Positions 1-9,982 are shown, counted from the first letter of the stretch. The stretch is DNA of 64,000 nucleotides from Sphingobacteriales bacterium (GCA_016219985.1 JACRJO010000029.1:62001-126000), one strand, 5' to 3'. Notes: generated by a model not told the origin, from the letters alone. Translations and numbers: made by a program.

Positions 1-330
1 GACTCAGTGGTCCGGGAATACGCCAAGGTATATGCCACTGTTACCAGCACCCGCCGGGTCATGCGTTCCGATGCCACCCTGCAGGTAACCGTCAGGGATG
101 AGAACGGGCGCCGGGTATGGAACGATCATTACGGGGCTTCCCATAACTGGAGTACCGAATTCAGCAGCTTTACCGGCGACGAAAGAGCCCTGGGTGAAGA
201 GGACAAACAACGGGTCAACCGCCGCAGGGATTTTCCCCCGTCTGACAATGATATCCTGAAATGCATGCTGGACGAAATAAGCAATAACGCGATGTACAGC
301 CTGAGAAGTTATTTCAACAGGAATAGTTAG
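1..330 (+). CDS. C-terminal part of an uncharacterised protein (gene starts upstream of window)
   Basis: Frame open from base 1 to a TAG at 328-330; bacterial-like composition; no family recognised. Confidence 0.6.
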   Translation, partial: DSVVREYAKVYATVTSTRRVMRSDATLQVTVRDENGRRVWNDHYGASHNWSTEFSSFTGDERALGEEDKQRVNRRRDFPPSDNDILKCMLDEISNNAMYSLRSYFNRNS

Positions 331-343
331 GGGCGTGCTGTAA

Positions 344-403
344 GTTGCGAGCTGCGAGCTGCGAGCTTTGAGCTGTGAGTTGTGAGCTGCGAGCTGCGAG
401 TTG
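344..403. repeat. Heptanucleotide tandem array (AGCTGCG-like units)
   Basis: agttgcg agctgcg agctgcg agctttg agctgtg agttgtg agctgcg agctgcg: strict 7-bp period. Confidence 0.85.
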
Positions 404-523
404 GGGTTCGTTTCGGGGCGAAGCAGGCAAGGCAGGCGCCCGATGCTCAGTTTTCAATAGTTGAATCCACCCAGCGTCAGAGTAAGCTTCTCTTATCTGC
501 GTTTGCCTGCGGCAAAATATTGG

Positions 524-593
524 TTAGCCGGGAAGGCGGTAAGACGGAAAGACAGTACAAAGCCACTTCCCGTCTTCTTTTCTTCCCGGCTAA
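524..593. repeat. Long inverted repeat / hairpin
   Basis: TTAGCCGGGAAG (524-535) pairs with CTTCCCGGCTAA (582-593); inner AAGACGG (541-547) pairs with CCGTCTT (570-576). Confidence 0.75.
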
Positions 594-597
594 GAAG

Positions 598-850
598 TTA
601 CGCAAGCCCAAGAGAGTGGTCCCCCGCTGGCGGGGGCCGGCTGCACGATTTAAGAGAATTTTCAAATGGGGGTGGACAAAGGAAAATTTCTTATATCCAC
701 CCCTGTTTGTAAGGTTCCTTATGGCTGATCCGCTTCCCCCGCCAGGCGGGGGACAATGTGCCTTCCCTCATTTCTACTGGCGTAATAATACAGGCTCAAA
801 ATATATTTTTATTTACCTCCCTAAACTTAATGACATTCTTCCTGAGAAGA
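598..850. repeat. Dispersed ~250-bp repeat, copy A (partner at 59396-59670)
   Basis: Near-identical blocks such as tttctactggcgtaa, caaatgggggtggacaaagga and tccacccctgtttgtaaggt in the same order in both copies. Confidence 0.85.
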
Positions 851-928
851 TTTAGGGAACAGTTGTTCAACAGAATATGTTTCTAAATTTTTCTTCCGGG
901 ATATTTTTTTCTCGTCATCTTTGCCCCG

Positions 929-1738
929 ATGAAAAGGAAAAAATGGATCAAATGGGGATGGACCCTGCTCGTCGTGTACCTGGTCGGCGGCATGGCCCTG
1001 TATTTCCTGCAGGATGCCGTTTTATTTCACCCCGTTACCCTGAACCGGACCTATCATTATAATTTCCCGCAACCCCATAAGGACATCTCCATTCCCCTTA
1101 ACCAGGATGACACCCTGAATCTCGTTGATTTTGCCAGTACCGGGCCGGTAACCAAAGGCGTGGTGCTTTACTTTCATGGCAACAAGCGGAATATCTCCTG
1201 GTATGCGAAATATATTCCTTATTTCACCCGGCAGGGATACCAGGTACTGATGATCGACTATCCCGGTTTTGGAAAAAGCACCGGGAAACTGACGGAAGAA
1301 AAACTTTATGACTGGGCCCTGCAGGTTTACAAACTGGCCATCAGGCGGTTTGCAGCCGACAGTATTATCATTTACGGGAAAAGTATGGGGACCGGCATCG
1401 CCGCACAACTGGCCTCCGTCCGGGATTGCAGGCGGCTGATACTCGAAACCCCGTATTATGATTTCCCGGCCGTTATCAGTCATTACCTGCCGGTTTACCC
1501 CGTCCGGTGGATGCTGCATTATGAACTGCCCACACATGATTATCTCAAATTGGTAAAAGCGCCGGTTACTATTTTTCACGGTACGGCAGACGGAGTCGTG
1601 CCCTATAAAAATTCGAAGCGGTTACAGCCTTTATTGAAACCAGCAGACGAACTGGTCACCATTAAAGGCGGCAGTCATAACGATCTTTACCAGTACAGGG
1701 AACTCCTGCAGAAACTCGATTCTGTCCTCGCCTTATAA
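929..1738 (+). CDS. Alpha/beta hydrolase (serine aminopeptidase-like), membrane-anchored
   Basis: N-terminal hydrophobic segment; GKSMGTG nucleophile elbow; FHGTADGVVP and GGSHNDL motifs. Confidence 0.85.
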   Translation: MKRKKWIKWGWTLLVVYLVGGMALYFLQDAVLFHPVTLNRTYHYNFPQPHKDISIPLNQDDTLNLVDFASTGPVTKGVVLYFHGNKRNISWYAKYIPYFTRQGYQVLMIDYPGFGKSTGKLTEEKLYDWALQVYKLAIRRFAADSIIIYGKSMGTGIAAQLASVRDCRRLILETPYYDFPAVISHYLPVYPVRWMLHYELPTHDYLKLVKAPVTIFHGTADGVVPYKNSKRLQPLLKPADELVTIKGGSHNDLYQYRELLQKLDSVLAL

Positions 1739-2674
1739 TTCCACCGGCACCACATTGGGCGTTTTGTTTTTCCGGATCTTTTCCGGTATGGTCAGCAGGA
1801 TCTGCTGCTGCAGCACATCAATCAGTCTTTTCTTCACCAGGTTGCGGTGCACCACCAGGCTGACTTCCCGCATAGGAGAAGGTTTTTTAAAGGGGCGGAT
1901 CAGCTGGGTTTGCCGGGGTGGCATATCCAGCGTGGCCAGTTCGGGAAGGATGGTAATACCGTCATTCATTTCCACCATGCGGCGAAGGGTTTCAATACTG
2001 CCGGCTTCATAATCAAAATGACTGTTCTCCCGGCTGATCTTCTGCAGCTCACAAAGATTCACGATCTGGGAACGGAAACAATGCCCTTCTTCCAGCAACC
2101 AGAGTTTCCCCGGGTCAATATCCTGGGGCAGTACATAGGTTTTCTGGTACACTGCATTTTTGCGGGATACATAGGCCATCAGCTCTTCGTAAAAAAGCAC
2201 GTATTCTTTAATCCCCGGTTCCTGCAGGGGAGTAACAAGGATACCCGCATCGATCTTCCCTTCCCGCAGCCGGGCAATGATCAGTTCCGTCATCATTTCA
2301 TGCACCACCAGCCTCACATCCGGGTATTTCCGGGTAAATGGCTGTACAAATAAAGGCAGCAAATAGGGGGCGAGGGTGGGAATGATCCCGATCCGCAGTT
2401 CACCCACCAGCATACCCTTTCTTTCCTGGACCGTTTCTAAAAGCTGGTTCCGGCCGGCCAGGATCGCCCGGGCCTGGTCAATGATCTCGGTGCCCGTTAC
2501 GGTCGGCACCACCGGCTGCTTGCTCCGGTCAAAGATCTTAACCCCCAGCTCTTCCTCCAGTTTTTGAATCTGCATGCTCAGGGTTGGCTGGGTCACAAAA
2601 CATCTTTCAGCCGCGGTGGCGAAATGCCGCCAGGTATCCACGGCCACGATATAATCCAGTTGCACCAATGTCAT
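1733..2674 (-). CDS. oxyR: LysR-family transcriptional regulator, OxyR-type
   Basis: N-terminal HTH (AAERCFVTQPTLSMQIQKLEEELGVKIFDRS), GHCFRSQIVNLC cysteine segment; divergent from catalase. Confidence 0.85.
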   Translation of the reverse strand: MTLVQLDYIVAVDTWRHFATAAERCFVTQPTLSMQIQKLEEELGVKIFDRSKQPVVPTVTGTEIIDQARAILAGRNQLLETVQERKGMLVGELRIGIIPTLAPYLLPLFVQPFTRKYPDVRLVVHEMMTELIIARLREGKIDAGILVTPLQEPGIKEYVLFYEELMAYVSRKNAVYQKTYVLPQDIDPGKLWLLEEGHCFRSQIVNLCELQKISRENSHFDYEAGSIETLRRMVEMNDGITILPELATLDMPPRQTQLIRPFKKPSPMREVSLVVHRNLVKKRLIDVLQQQILLTIPEKIRKNKTPNVVPVEL

Positions 2675-2677
2675 AAT

Positions 2678-2692
2678 ATAGATTTTAGCTAT
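2678..2692. promoter_or_regulatory. Candidate OxyR operator half-site ATAG-N7-CTAT between oxyR and catalase genes
   Basis: ATAGATTTTAGCTAT fits the enterobacterial OxyR consensus ATAGntnnnanCTAT at every fixed position, 4 bp upstream of the oxyR start codon. Confidence 0.55.
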
Positions 2693-2776
2693 GGGAATAT
2701 AAATTTAATCAATTTGATTTATAATACAAACTGCGGCAATTTTGTGTATTCCCTTCACCATTCAAAAAATCATACT

Positions 2777-4291
2777 ATGAGCGAAAAGAAAAAACTGACC
2801 TCTGCTTCCGGGATTCCTTATACCGAGCACGAGAACAGCATGAGTGTTGGCGCCCGGGGGCCCCTGTTGCTCCAGGACTTTATCCTCCACGAGAAAATGG
2901 CCCATTTCAACCGGGAACGAATCCCTGAAAGAGTGGTACACGCCAAAGGCAGCGGCGCTTACGGAACCTTTACCGTAACCCACGACATTACAAAATACAC
3001 CCGGGCTAAGCTTTTCAGCCAGGTCGGTAAGAAAACAAGAACCTTCCTGCGTTTCTCCACGGTGGGGGGGGAGAAAGGAAGTGCGGATACAGAAAGAGAT
3101 CCCCGCGGTTTTGCGATGAAGTTCTACACAGAGGACGGCAACTGGGACCTGGTAGGCAATAACACCCCGGTCTTTTTTATTAAGGACCCGAAAAAATTCA
3201 GCGATTTTATCCATACCCAAAAAAGGGATCCCTATACCAATTGTAAGAGCCCCACCATGATGTGGGATTTCTGGAGCCTGAACCCCGAAAGTCTGCACCA
3301 GGTGATGTTCCTGATGAGCGACCGGGGGACGCCTTACAGCTATCGCCACATGCATGGATTTGGCAGCCATACCTTCAGTTTTATCAATGCTAAGAACGAA
3401 CGGTATTGGGTTAAATTCCATCTCAAGACCGCCCAGGGTATCAAGAATTTCACCAATGATGAAGCCGTAAAAATGAAAGGAGAAGACCCCGACTGGGCCC
3501 AGCGTGATCTCGTTCATGCCATTGACAATGGCGATTTCCCGAAATGGAAGGTGAAAGTGCAGATCATGACCGAAGAACAGGCCCGGAACTATAAGTGGAA
3601 TCCCTTCGACCTGACCAAGGTCTGGAGCCATAAAGATTTTCCGCTGATAGATGTTGGCGTACTGGAACTGAATGAGAACCCGCAGAATTATTTTGCCGAA
3701 GTGGAACAGGCAGCTTTCGCCCCGGCCCATGTGGTGGATGGTATCAGTTATTCCCCGGATAAAATGCTGCAGGGACGGATCCTCTCCTACCCCGATGCCC
3801 ATCGGTACCGGCTGGGGGCCAACTATGAACAGATACCGGTCAACAAATGCCCCTTTGCCGTTAACAATTACGAGCGGGACGGAACGATGAGGGTGGACGG
3901 GAACAGTGGCAAAGCCCCTAATTATTATCCCAACAGTTTTGATAATATTACCCCGGATGAAAACTACAAACAACCTGCCTGGACACTGGATTCCCAGGTA
4001 GCGGATTGGTATGACCGGAACGGCGAAGGCGAAAACGATCACTATACACAGCCCGGTATTTTCTATCGTGATGTATTAAGTGATTCCGACAAGAAGAACC
4101 TGGTCAGCAATATCGTCGGCGCCATGAAAGGAATCGATGGACCGAAAAAAGGGGAGATCATCAACCGCCAGCTTTGCCATTTCTTCCGGGCCGATATCGG
4201 GCTGGGAATGGCGATCGCCACCGGCCTGGGGGTGAACCCCGAAGCAGCCATGCCTGAAAAGCACAGCAAGGAAAAACTGGAAACAGTATAA
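2777..4291 (+). CDS. katA: Heme catalase
   Basis: MSVGARGPLLLQDF, FLRFSTVGGEKGSADTERDPRGFAMKFYTEDGNWDLVGNNTPVFFIKD, GRILSYPDAHRYRLG; start assigned to ATG at 2777 (MSEKKKL), not 2564. Confidence 0.95.
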   Translation: MSEKKKLTSASGIPYTEHENSMSVGARGPLLLQDFILHEKMAHFNRERIPERVVHAKGSGAYGTFTVTHDITKYTRAKLFSQVGKKTRTFLRFSTVGGEKGSADTERDPRGFAMKFYTEDGNWDLVGNNTPVFFIKDPKKFSDFIHTQKRDPYTNCKSPTMMWDFWSLNPESLHQVMFLMSDRGTPYSYRHMHGFGSHTFSFINAKNERYWVKFHLKTAQGIKNFTNDEAVKMKGEDPDWAQRDLVHAIDNGDFPKWKVKVQIMTEEQARNYKWNPFDLTKVWSHKDFPLIDVGVLELNENPQNYFAEVEQAAFAPAHVVDGISYSPDKMLQGRILSYPDAHRYRLGANYEQIPVNKCPFAVNNYERDGTMRVDGNSGKAPNYYPNSFDNITPDENYKQPAWTLDSQVADWYDRNGEGENDHYTQPGIFYRDVLSDSDKKNLVSNIVGAMKGIDGPKKGEIINRQLCHFFRADIGLGMAIATGLGVNPEAAMPEKHSKEKLETV

Positions 4292-4308
4292 ATTCCGGTT
4301 AAGGGTTA

Positions 4309-4338
4309 CCGTCCCGCAAGTTGCGGGACGGTTTTTTT
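4309..4338 (+). terminator. Rho-independent terminator after catalase
   Basis: ccgtcccgcaagttgcgggacgg followed by ttttttt. Confidence 0.85.
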
Positions 4339-5245
4339 ATTCCTCGAGGGTTACTTTGGTTTTCCCGACTTTGAGTTTGTAACCGGCCCCAATCTTCAGG
4401 GCATAATTCCGATCGGTATGGCTTACCGGGAAATCAAAACAAACCGGGTAGTCATACTCACTTACGATAGCATGGAGTATTTCAGGAACCGTTTTGCCAA
4501 AGGGACGTTCCGTGTCTTTTGTATCCGTAAACCCGCCAAAGATCAGCCCGGCGAGGCGGGACAGTTTACCGCTTCTCTTTAACTGGTACAGCATGCGGTC
4601 CAGGTTGTACAATTGCTCCCCCACATCTTCAATAAAAAGAATCTTCCCGCGTGTCTTGATATCCGAATCCGTTCCCACGAGATGGGCCAGCAGGGCCAGG
4701 TTGCCGCCCACCAGTTCCCCGATGGCTTCACCCCTGCGGTTCAGCTCATGGATATCACACTGGTATCTAATCTTCTTCCCTTCCAGGGCATTTTTCAGGG
4801 AAAGCACATATTCATTTTTAAACCCTTCCTCATTGAACGCCGCCGCCATCGGTGCATGCAGGGAAGCGATATAATAATTGCTGTAGAGATGAGCGTGAAG
4901 GACCGTGATATCACTGTAGCCCACGATCCATTTGGGCGCTTTCCTGAATTTTCGGAAATCGACCTGGTCAATGATGCGGCCGGTACCGTACCCGCCCCTG
5001 GCGCATAAAACCGTTTTCACTTCCTCATCATCCAGCATTAGCTGGAAATCGCGGAGCCGTTCCTCATCGGTCCCGGAAAAATAAGTGGCGGAGCCCCCTC
5101 CCACTGTATTGCCCACTTTCACATTATAGCCCCAGTCCTGCAGGGTGTTTACACAGGTCTTCACTTTCTCAAAGGGCATATAGCCGGCAGGGCAAACCAG
5201 TCCTACGGTATCGCCTTTCTGCAAATAAGGAGGAATCTTAATCAT
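4337..5245 (-). CDS. LD-carboxypeptidase (peptidase family S66)
   Basis: GDTVGLVCPAG, ARGGYGTGRIID, VGYSDITVLHAHLY, GGNLALLAHLVGTDSDI motifs. Confidence 0.9.
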   Translation of the reverse strand: MIKIPPYLQKGDTVGLVCPAGYMPFEKVKTCVNTLQDWGYNVKVGNTVGGGSATYFSGTDEERLRDFQLMLDDEEVKTVLCARGGYGTGRIIDQVDFRKFRKAPKWIVGYSDITVLHAHLYSNYYIASLHAPMAAAFNEEGFKNEYVLSLKNALEGKKIRYQCDIHELNRRGEAIGELVGGNLALLAHLVGTDSDIKTRGKILFIEDVGEQLYNLDRMLYQLKRSGKLSRLAGLIFGGFTDTKDTERPFGKTVPEILHAIVSEYDYPVCFDFPVSHTDRNYALKIGAGYKLKVGKTKVTLEE

Positions 5246-5282
5246 AAACTAAAAGTATTATTTCTTTGTTTAATTTCCAGTT

Positions 5283-5846
5283 ATGGATCTGCTCAAATCG
5301 GCACTGGCAAAAATATCCCCATTATCCCCGGAAACGGAAACGGCCTTTATGGACGCCTGGAAAACCTGGGAATTGCCCAAGGATCATCCGGTAGTAAGGG
5401 AATCCACGATCAGCGATTATATATATTTTATTCATAAAGGAGCCGCCCGTACTTATTATATTAAAAACGGGAAAGATATTACCGAATGGCTGGCGCTGGA
5501 TCAGCAATTCTTTTTATCGATTACCAGTTTCTTTCAACGCAGCCCCAGCCGCCTCGGGGTGCACACCCTGGAACCCTCCGTCATATCAGGGATTCATTAC
5601 AATGATCTTATGTCCATGGCGGATAAGCATCACGAAGTAGAACGGCTGCTTCGCAAAATGGTTACCGGTTCCCTGATCCTGTCGCAGGTGCGGATGGATT
5701 CCATCCAGTTTGAAACCGCGCAGCAACGGTATGACCGGCTGCTGGCTTATTCCCCTGAAATTATCCGGCGGGTATCCCTGACTTATATTGCTTCATTCCT
5801 GGGGATCACACTGGAGACCCTGAGCCGGATCCGCTCGGGTAAATAG
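5283..5846 (+). CDS. Crp/Fnr-family transcriptional regulator (cyclic-nucleotide-binding domain)
   Basis: cNMP-like beta-roll (IHKGAARTYYIKNGKDITEWLALDQQFFLSITSFF) and C-terminal IASFLGITLETLSRIR HTH. Confidence 0.85.
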   Translation: MDLLKSALAKISPLSPETETAFMDAWKTWELPKDHPVVRESTISDYIYFIHKGAARTYYIKNGKDITEWLALDQQFFLSITSFFQRSPSRLGVHTLEPSVISGIHYNDLMSMADKHHEVERLLRKMVTGSLILSQVRMDSIQFETAQQRYDRLLAYSPEIIRRVSLTYIASFLGITLETLSRIRSGK

Positions 5847-5912
5847 TTTTTGACATATATCAACTCGGCCTGTTGCGTCCTGCAGGAACTTTGACGTATA
5901 AACACTTGCAGT

Positions 5913-8234
5913 ATGAAAAGACTCCTTACGATTATGGCCGTATTATCCTTACCGGTTTATTCCATTTCACAATCACCGGCCGCCAAAGCCCTGGTGGCCA
6001 AAATGACCCTCGAGGAAAAAGTAAACCTGGTGGTGGGGATGGGCATGAATATACCGGGCCTGAACAATGGCGCCCCGGTGGTGGGACAAACCGCGGATAA
6101 AGTACCGGGAGCAGCGGGTACTACATTTGCCATTCCCCGCCTGGGTATTCCGGCTACCGTCCTGGCCGACGGGCCGGCTGGTTTAAGGATTGAACCCAAA
6201 CGTAAGGATGATCCCCGTACATATTATGCCACGGCCTGGCCGGTGGGTACTTTACTGGCTTCCACCTGGGATACCGAACTGGTGGGCAAAGTCGGCAGGG
6301 CTATGGGAAACGAGGTAAGGGAATACGCTGCGGATGTATTGCTGGCCCCGGCCCTGAATATTCATCGTAATTCTTTGGGAGGCCGGAACTTTGAATATTA
6401 TTCCGAAGATCCGCTGGTGGCCGGTAAAATGGCCGCTGCCATGGTTAATGGTATTGAAAGAAACGGGGTGGGCACTTCCATCAAACACTTCGCGGCCAAC
6501 AACCAGGAGACTAACCGGAATACCGTAAACACCATCCTGAGTGAACGAGCGCTTCGCGAAATTTACCTGAAAGGCTTCCAGATTACGGTAAAGGAAGCAC
6601 AGCCCTGGACCGTGATGAGTTCCTATAACCTGATTAATGGTACTTATACCTCCGAAGACTATAACCTCCTCAGTACCATTCTGCGCAAGGAATGGGGTTT
6701 TAAAGGAATCGTGATGACAGACTGGTTTGGGGGAAAAGACGCAGTAGCCCAGATGAAAGCCGGAAATGATCTGCTGATGCCCGGCCGCCCGGATCAGAAA
6801 AAGGCCATTACCAATGCGGTGATTCAGGGCACATTGCCCGGTAGCGTACTCGATCTGAATGCCGGGCGTATTGTTGATTATATCCTGGGGTCTCCGGCTT
6901 ATAAAAAATATGCCTTCAGCAATAAGCCTGACCTCAAAGCCCATGCCGCACTGGCCCGTACCGCGGCTTCCGCTGGGATCATCCTCCTGAAAAACGAAAA
7001 CCAGGCGCTGCCCCTGAAAAATAATCTCCGCCTTGCTGCCTATGGCAATACTTCGTATAGTTTTATCGCCGGCGGAACTGGCAGTGGCGATGTGAATGAA
7101 GCCTATACCATTTCCCTGGTACAGGGCCTGGAAACAGCCGGGTATCAACTGAATAACGAAATTCTAAATACCTATAAAAAATACCTGGACGACTATACTG
7201 CCCAACATCCCAAAAAAGAGTTTATCAGGGAAATGATGGACCCCACACCGGCTGCACCGGAGTTTGACAAATATAGCGCCCTGCTCAGTACAAAAACGGA
7301 CCTGACTGATGCGGCCCTGATCACGATCGGCCGCAACGCGGGTGAATTCCGTGACCGGAAGAAAGAAAATGATTTCTATCTTTCAGAACAGGAAACCTCC
7401 CTGATAAAAAATGTGGCGGAGGCTTATCATCAAAAAGGCAAGAACGTAATTGTGGTAATAAATAGCGGAGGCATGATTGATATCGCCTCCTGGAGCAATT
7501 ACGCAGACGCGATTGTGCTGGCCTGGCAGGGCGGGCAGGAAGCCGGCAATGCGGTAGCTGATATACTCAGTGGAAAAGTCAACCCATCCGGTAAATTAGC
7601 CACCAGTATCCCGGTGAGATATGAAGACGAAGCCAGTTCAAAAAATTTCCCGGGTATTGAATTCCCGGAAAAAGCCAGCACCGGCATGCTGGGCATGAAA
7701 GCAATCCCGGCTGAAGTTATCTATGAAGAAGGAATCTATGTGGGCTATCGCTATTTCAGTACATTTAATATCAAACCCGCTTATGCCTTTGGTTACGGGC
7801 TCAGCTACACCAATTTCAGTTACGGCGCCCTGAAATTGAGCAGCCCGTTGCTCCATGGTAAGATTAGTGCCGGCATCTCGGTTACCAACACCGGGAAAAC
7901 AGCCGGAAAGGAAGTAGTGCAATTGTATATTACCGCACCGGGCAAAACACTGGACAAACCGGCGATTGAGCTGAAGGCTTTTGCCAAAACAAAACTGCTG
8001 GCACCTGGTGAAACGCAAACGCTTCGTTTTGAAATCAGTGCCTCCGACCTGGCTTCTTACGATGCGACACGCAGTGTATGGGTGGCTGAAGCCGGCGAAT
8101 ACCAGCTAAAAGCGGGCAGTTCCTCTGACCGGATTTTACAAACTGCACACCTTACCCTGGCCAAAGAAGTTATAACAGAAAAATGTCATAAGGTTATGGC
8201 CCCGACAGTTACCTTTAACGAGCTGAAGAAATAA
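5913..8234 (+). CDS. Glycoside hydrolase family 3 beta-glucosidase, secreted
   Basis: Signal peptide; KHFAANNQETNR, GFKGIVMTDWFGG, C-terminal fibronectin III-like domain. Confidence 0.92.
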   Translation: MKRLLTIMAVLSLPVYSISQSPAAKALVAKMTLEEKVNLVVGMGMNIPGLNNGAPVVGQTADKVPGAAGTTFAIPRLGIPATVLADGPAGLRIEPKRKDDPRTYYATAWPVGTLLASTWDTELVGKVGRAMGNEVREYAADVLLAPALNIHRNSLGGRNFEYYSEDPLVAGKMAAAMVNGIERNGVGTSIKHFAANNQETNRNTVNTILSERALREIYLKGFQITVKEAQPWTVMSSYNLINGTYTSEDYNLLSTILRKEWGFKGIVMTDWFGGKDAVAQMKAGNDLLMPGRPDQKKAITNAVIQGTLPGSVLDLNAGRIVDYILGSPAYKKYAFSNKPDLKAHAALARTAASAGIILLKNENQALPLKNNLRLAAYGNTSYSFIAGGTGSGDVNEAYTISLVQGLETAGYQLNNEILNTYKKYLDDYTAQHPKKEFIREMMDPTPAAPEFDKYSALLSTKTDLTDAALITIGRNAGEFRDRKKENDFYLSEQETSLIKNVAEAYHQKGKNVIVVINSGGMIDIASWSNYADAIVLAWQGGQEAGNAVADILSGKVNPSGKLATSIPVRYEDEASSKNFPGIEFPEKASTGMLGMKAIPAEVIYEEGIYVGYRYFSTFNIKPAYAFGYGLSYTNFSYGALKLSSPLLHGKISAGISVTNTGKTAGKEVVQLYITAPGKTLDKPAIELKAFAKTKLLAPGETQTLRFEISASDLASYDATRSVWVAEAGEYQLKAGSSSDRILQTAHLTLAKEVITEKCHKVMAPTVTFNELKK

Positions 8235-8317
8235 ATTCTTTCGCTGATCAGGATCAGGCAAGCCCATCCGCATTGCGGAGGGTTTTCTCTTTACATTTAT
8301 ACTCTAATTACTCAATC

Positions 8318-9937
8318 ATGAAAAACAGTTTTTTTCTCTTTTTCAGCCTATTTTTTGCTTACCACCTCCCTGCACAGGAAAAAGTACTTCCCCTGTATGA
8401 TGGAGCCGCACCCGGGTCCGAAAACTGGAACTGGAATGAAGCGGTAAATGACCAGAACAGCTGGCAGACCAGGGTAGTTTATAATGTCGTTCAGCCCAGC
8501 CTGACTGTTTTTCAGCCAGAGCCCGGCAAGGCCAATGGGACAGCGGTCATCATTTGTCCCGGCGGCGCCTTCTATGCCTTATCCATCAACAGCGAGGGAT
8601 TTGATGTGGCCAGCTGGCTGGCGCAAAAAGGAGTAACCTGTTTTGTATTGAAATACCGGCTGGCGCATACAGCGGGCAATGACCCGACTGCAGAAGTAGC
8701 TGCGAAAATGGGAAAAAAAGAATTTGAAGAAGAAACAGGAAAGGTTCTTCCCCTCGCCATCGCGGACGGAAGAGCGGCGGTTGCCTATGTCCGGAAACAC
8801 GCGGCCGAATATAATGTACTCAGCAACCGGATCGGCATTATGGGATTTTCCGCCGGCGGCACCCTTGCTTCCGCGGCGCTCTTCGGCTACAACAAAGAAA
8901 ACAAACCCGATTTTGCTGCACCCGTTTATCCCTACTTCCCGAAGGAAATGTATGGAACAGTGGCTGCCACTGCCCCGCCGCTTTTTATCACAGCCGCCAG
9001 TGACGACCAGTTGGGACTGGCCCCGCACAGCGTGGACCTGTATCAACACTGGGTGGCTGCAAAACAATCCGCGGAACTCCACCTGTATGCAAAAGGCGGG
9101 CATGGATTCGGGATGCGGAAACAAAACCTGCCTTCCGACAACTGGATCGATCGTTTTGCCGACTGGCTGGACCAGCAGGGATTGCTGAAACGACCGGTAT
9201 TTAACCCGGCCTTTGTATTGTATGAAAGAAAAGAATTTGTTTTTGCCGAAGGGAAAACACTGCCTTACCGGATCCTGTACCCGGAAAATTATGATAAGAC
9301 AAAGAAATACCCGCTCCTTTTATTCCTGCACGGGGCAGGTGAACGGGGAACGGACAATGAAAAACAACTGACCCATGGCGCCAAACTTTTCCTGGCAGAT
9401 GAAAACCGGAAAAAGTTCCCGGCCATCGTTCTTTTCCCGCAATGCCCGGAAGAATCTTTCTGGGCGGCCTCAACCATTGACAGAACCGTGCAACCTGTCC
9501 AATTTAAGCTGGATTACAGCGGGGAAGCCAACTGGCCCCTTACTGCCGCCAATGAACTGGTGAAGAAAATAATGAGTGAAGAAGCGGTGGATCCGGCCGC
9601 TGTATATATTACCGGTTTATCCATGGGCGGCATGGGAAGTTTTGAATCCGTTTTCCGTTACCCGGGTACCTATGCCGCAGCCCTGCCCATCTGTGGCGGC
9701 GGGAATGTGCAGGAATATGACAAACGGGTCAGTAAAACCGCTTTCTGGGTTTTTCATGGAGCAGCAGATGTGGTCGTGGATGTAAAAATGTCCCGTGATA
9801 TGGTGGACAAACTCAAAAAACTAAAGGCTGAAGTGAAATATTCAGAATACCCGGGCGTAAACCATAACAGCTGGGACAATGCGTTTGCCGAACCGGATTA
9901 CTTAGACTGGATGCTGAAACACAAACGAAAAAAATAA
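8318..9937 (+). CDS. Two-domain secreted esterase: BD-FAE/acetyl-xylan-esterase-like alpha/beta hydrolase fused to a second PHB-depolymerase/esterase-like alpha/beta hydrolase
   Basis: Signal peptide; first elbow GFSAGGTLAS with GGHGFGM; second HGAGERGTDN plus GLSMGGMGSFESVFRYP plus HGAADVVV. Confidence 0.85.
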   Translation: MKNSFFLFFSLFFAYHLPAQEKVLPLYDGAAPGSENWNWNEAVNDQNSWQTRVVYNVVQPSLTVFQPEPGKANGTAVIICPGGAFYALSINSEGFDVASWLAQKGVTCFVLKYRLAHTAGNDPTAEVAAKMGKKEFEEETGKVLPLAIADGRAAVAYVRKHAAEYNVLSNRIGIMGFSAGGTLASAALFGYNKENKPDFAAPVYPYFPKEMYGTVAATAPPLFITAASDDQLGLAPHSVDLYQHWVAAKQSAELHLYAKGGHGFGMRKQNLPSDNWIDRFADWLDQQGLLKRPVFNPAFVLYERKEFVFAEGKTLPYRILYPENYDKTKKYPLLLFLHGAGERGTDNEKQLTHGAKLFLADENRKKFPAIVLFPQCPEESFWAASTIDRTVQPVQFKLDYSGEANWPLTAANELVKKIMSEEAVDPAAVYITGLSMGGMGSFESVFRYPGTYAAALPICGGGNVQEYDKRVSKTAFWVFHGAADVVVDVKMSRDMVDKLKKLKAEVKYSEYPGVNHNSWDNAFAEPDYLDWMLKHKRKK

Positions 9938-9954
9938 GTGCAGCTGACAGAAAG

Positions 9955-9982
9955 ACCGGTGCTTATTCAGTACCGGTTTTTT
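9955..9982. terminator. Terminator hairpin between convergent genes
   Basis: accggtgcttattcagtaccggttttttg. Confidence 0.6.

Noticed and set aside
382-855. 157-aa ORF over repeat copy A
   Set aside because: Lies across dispersed repeats and a hairpin; the homologous region at 59396-59670 does not preserve the frame.
2762-4042. 426-aa ORF antisense to catalase
   Set aside because: Shadow ORF in a GC-rich gene; the + strand product is an unambiguous catalase.
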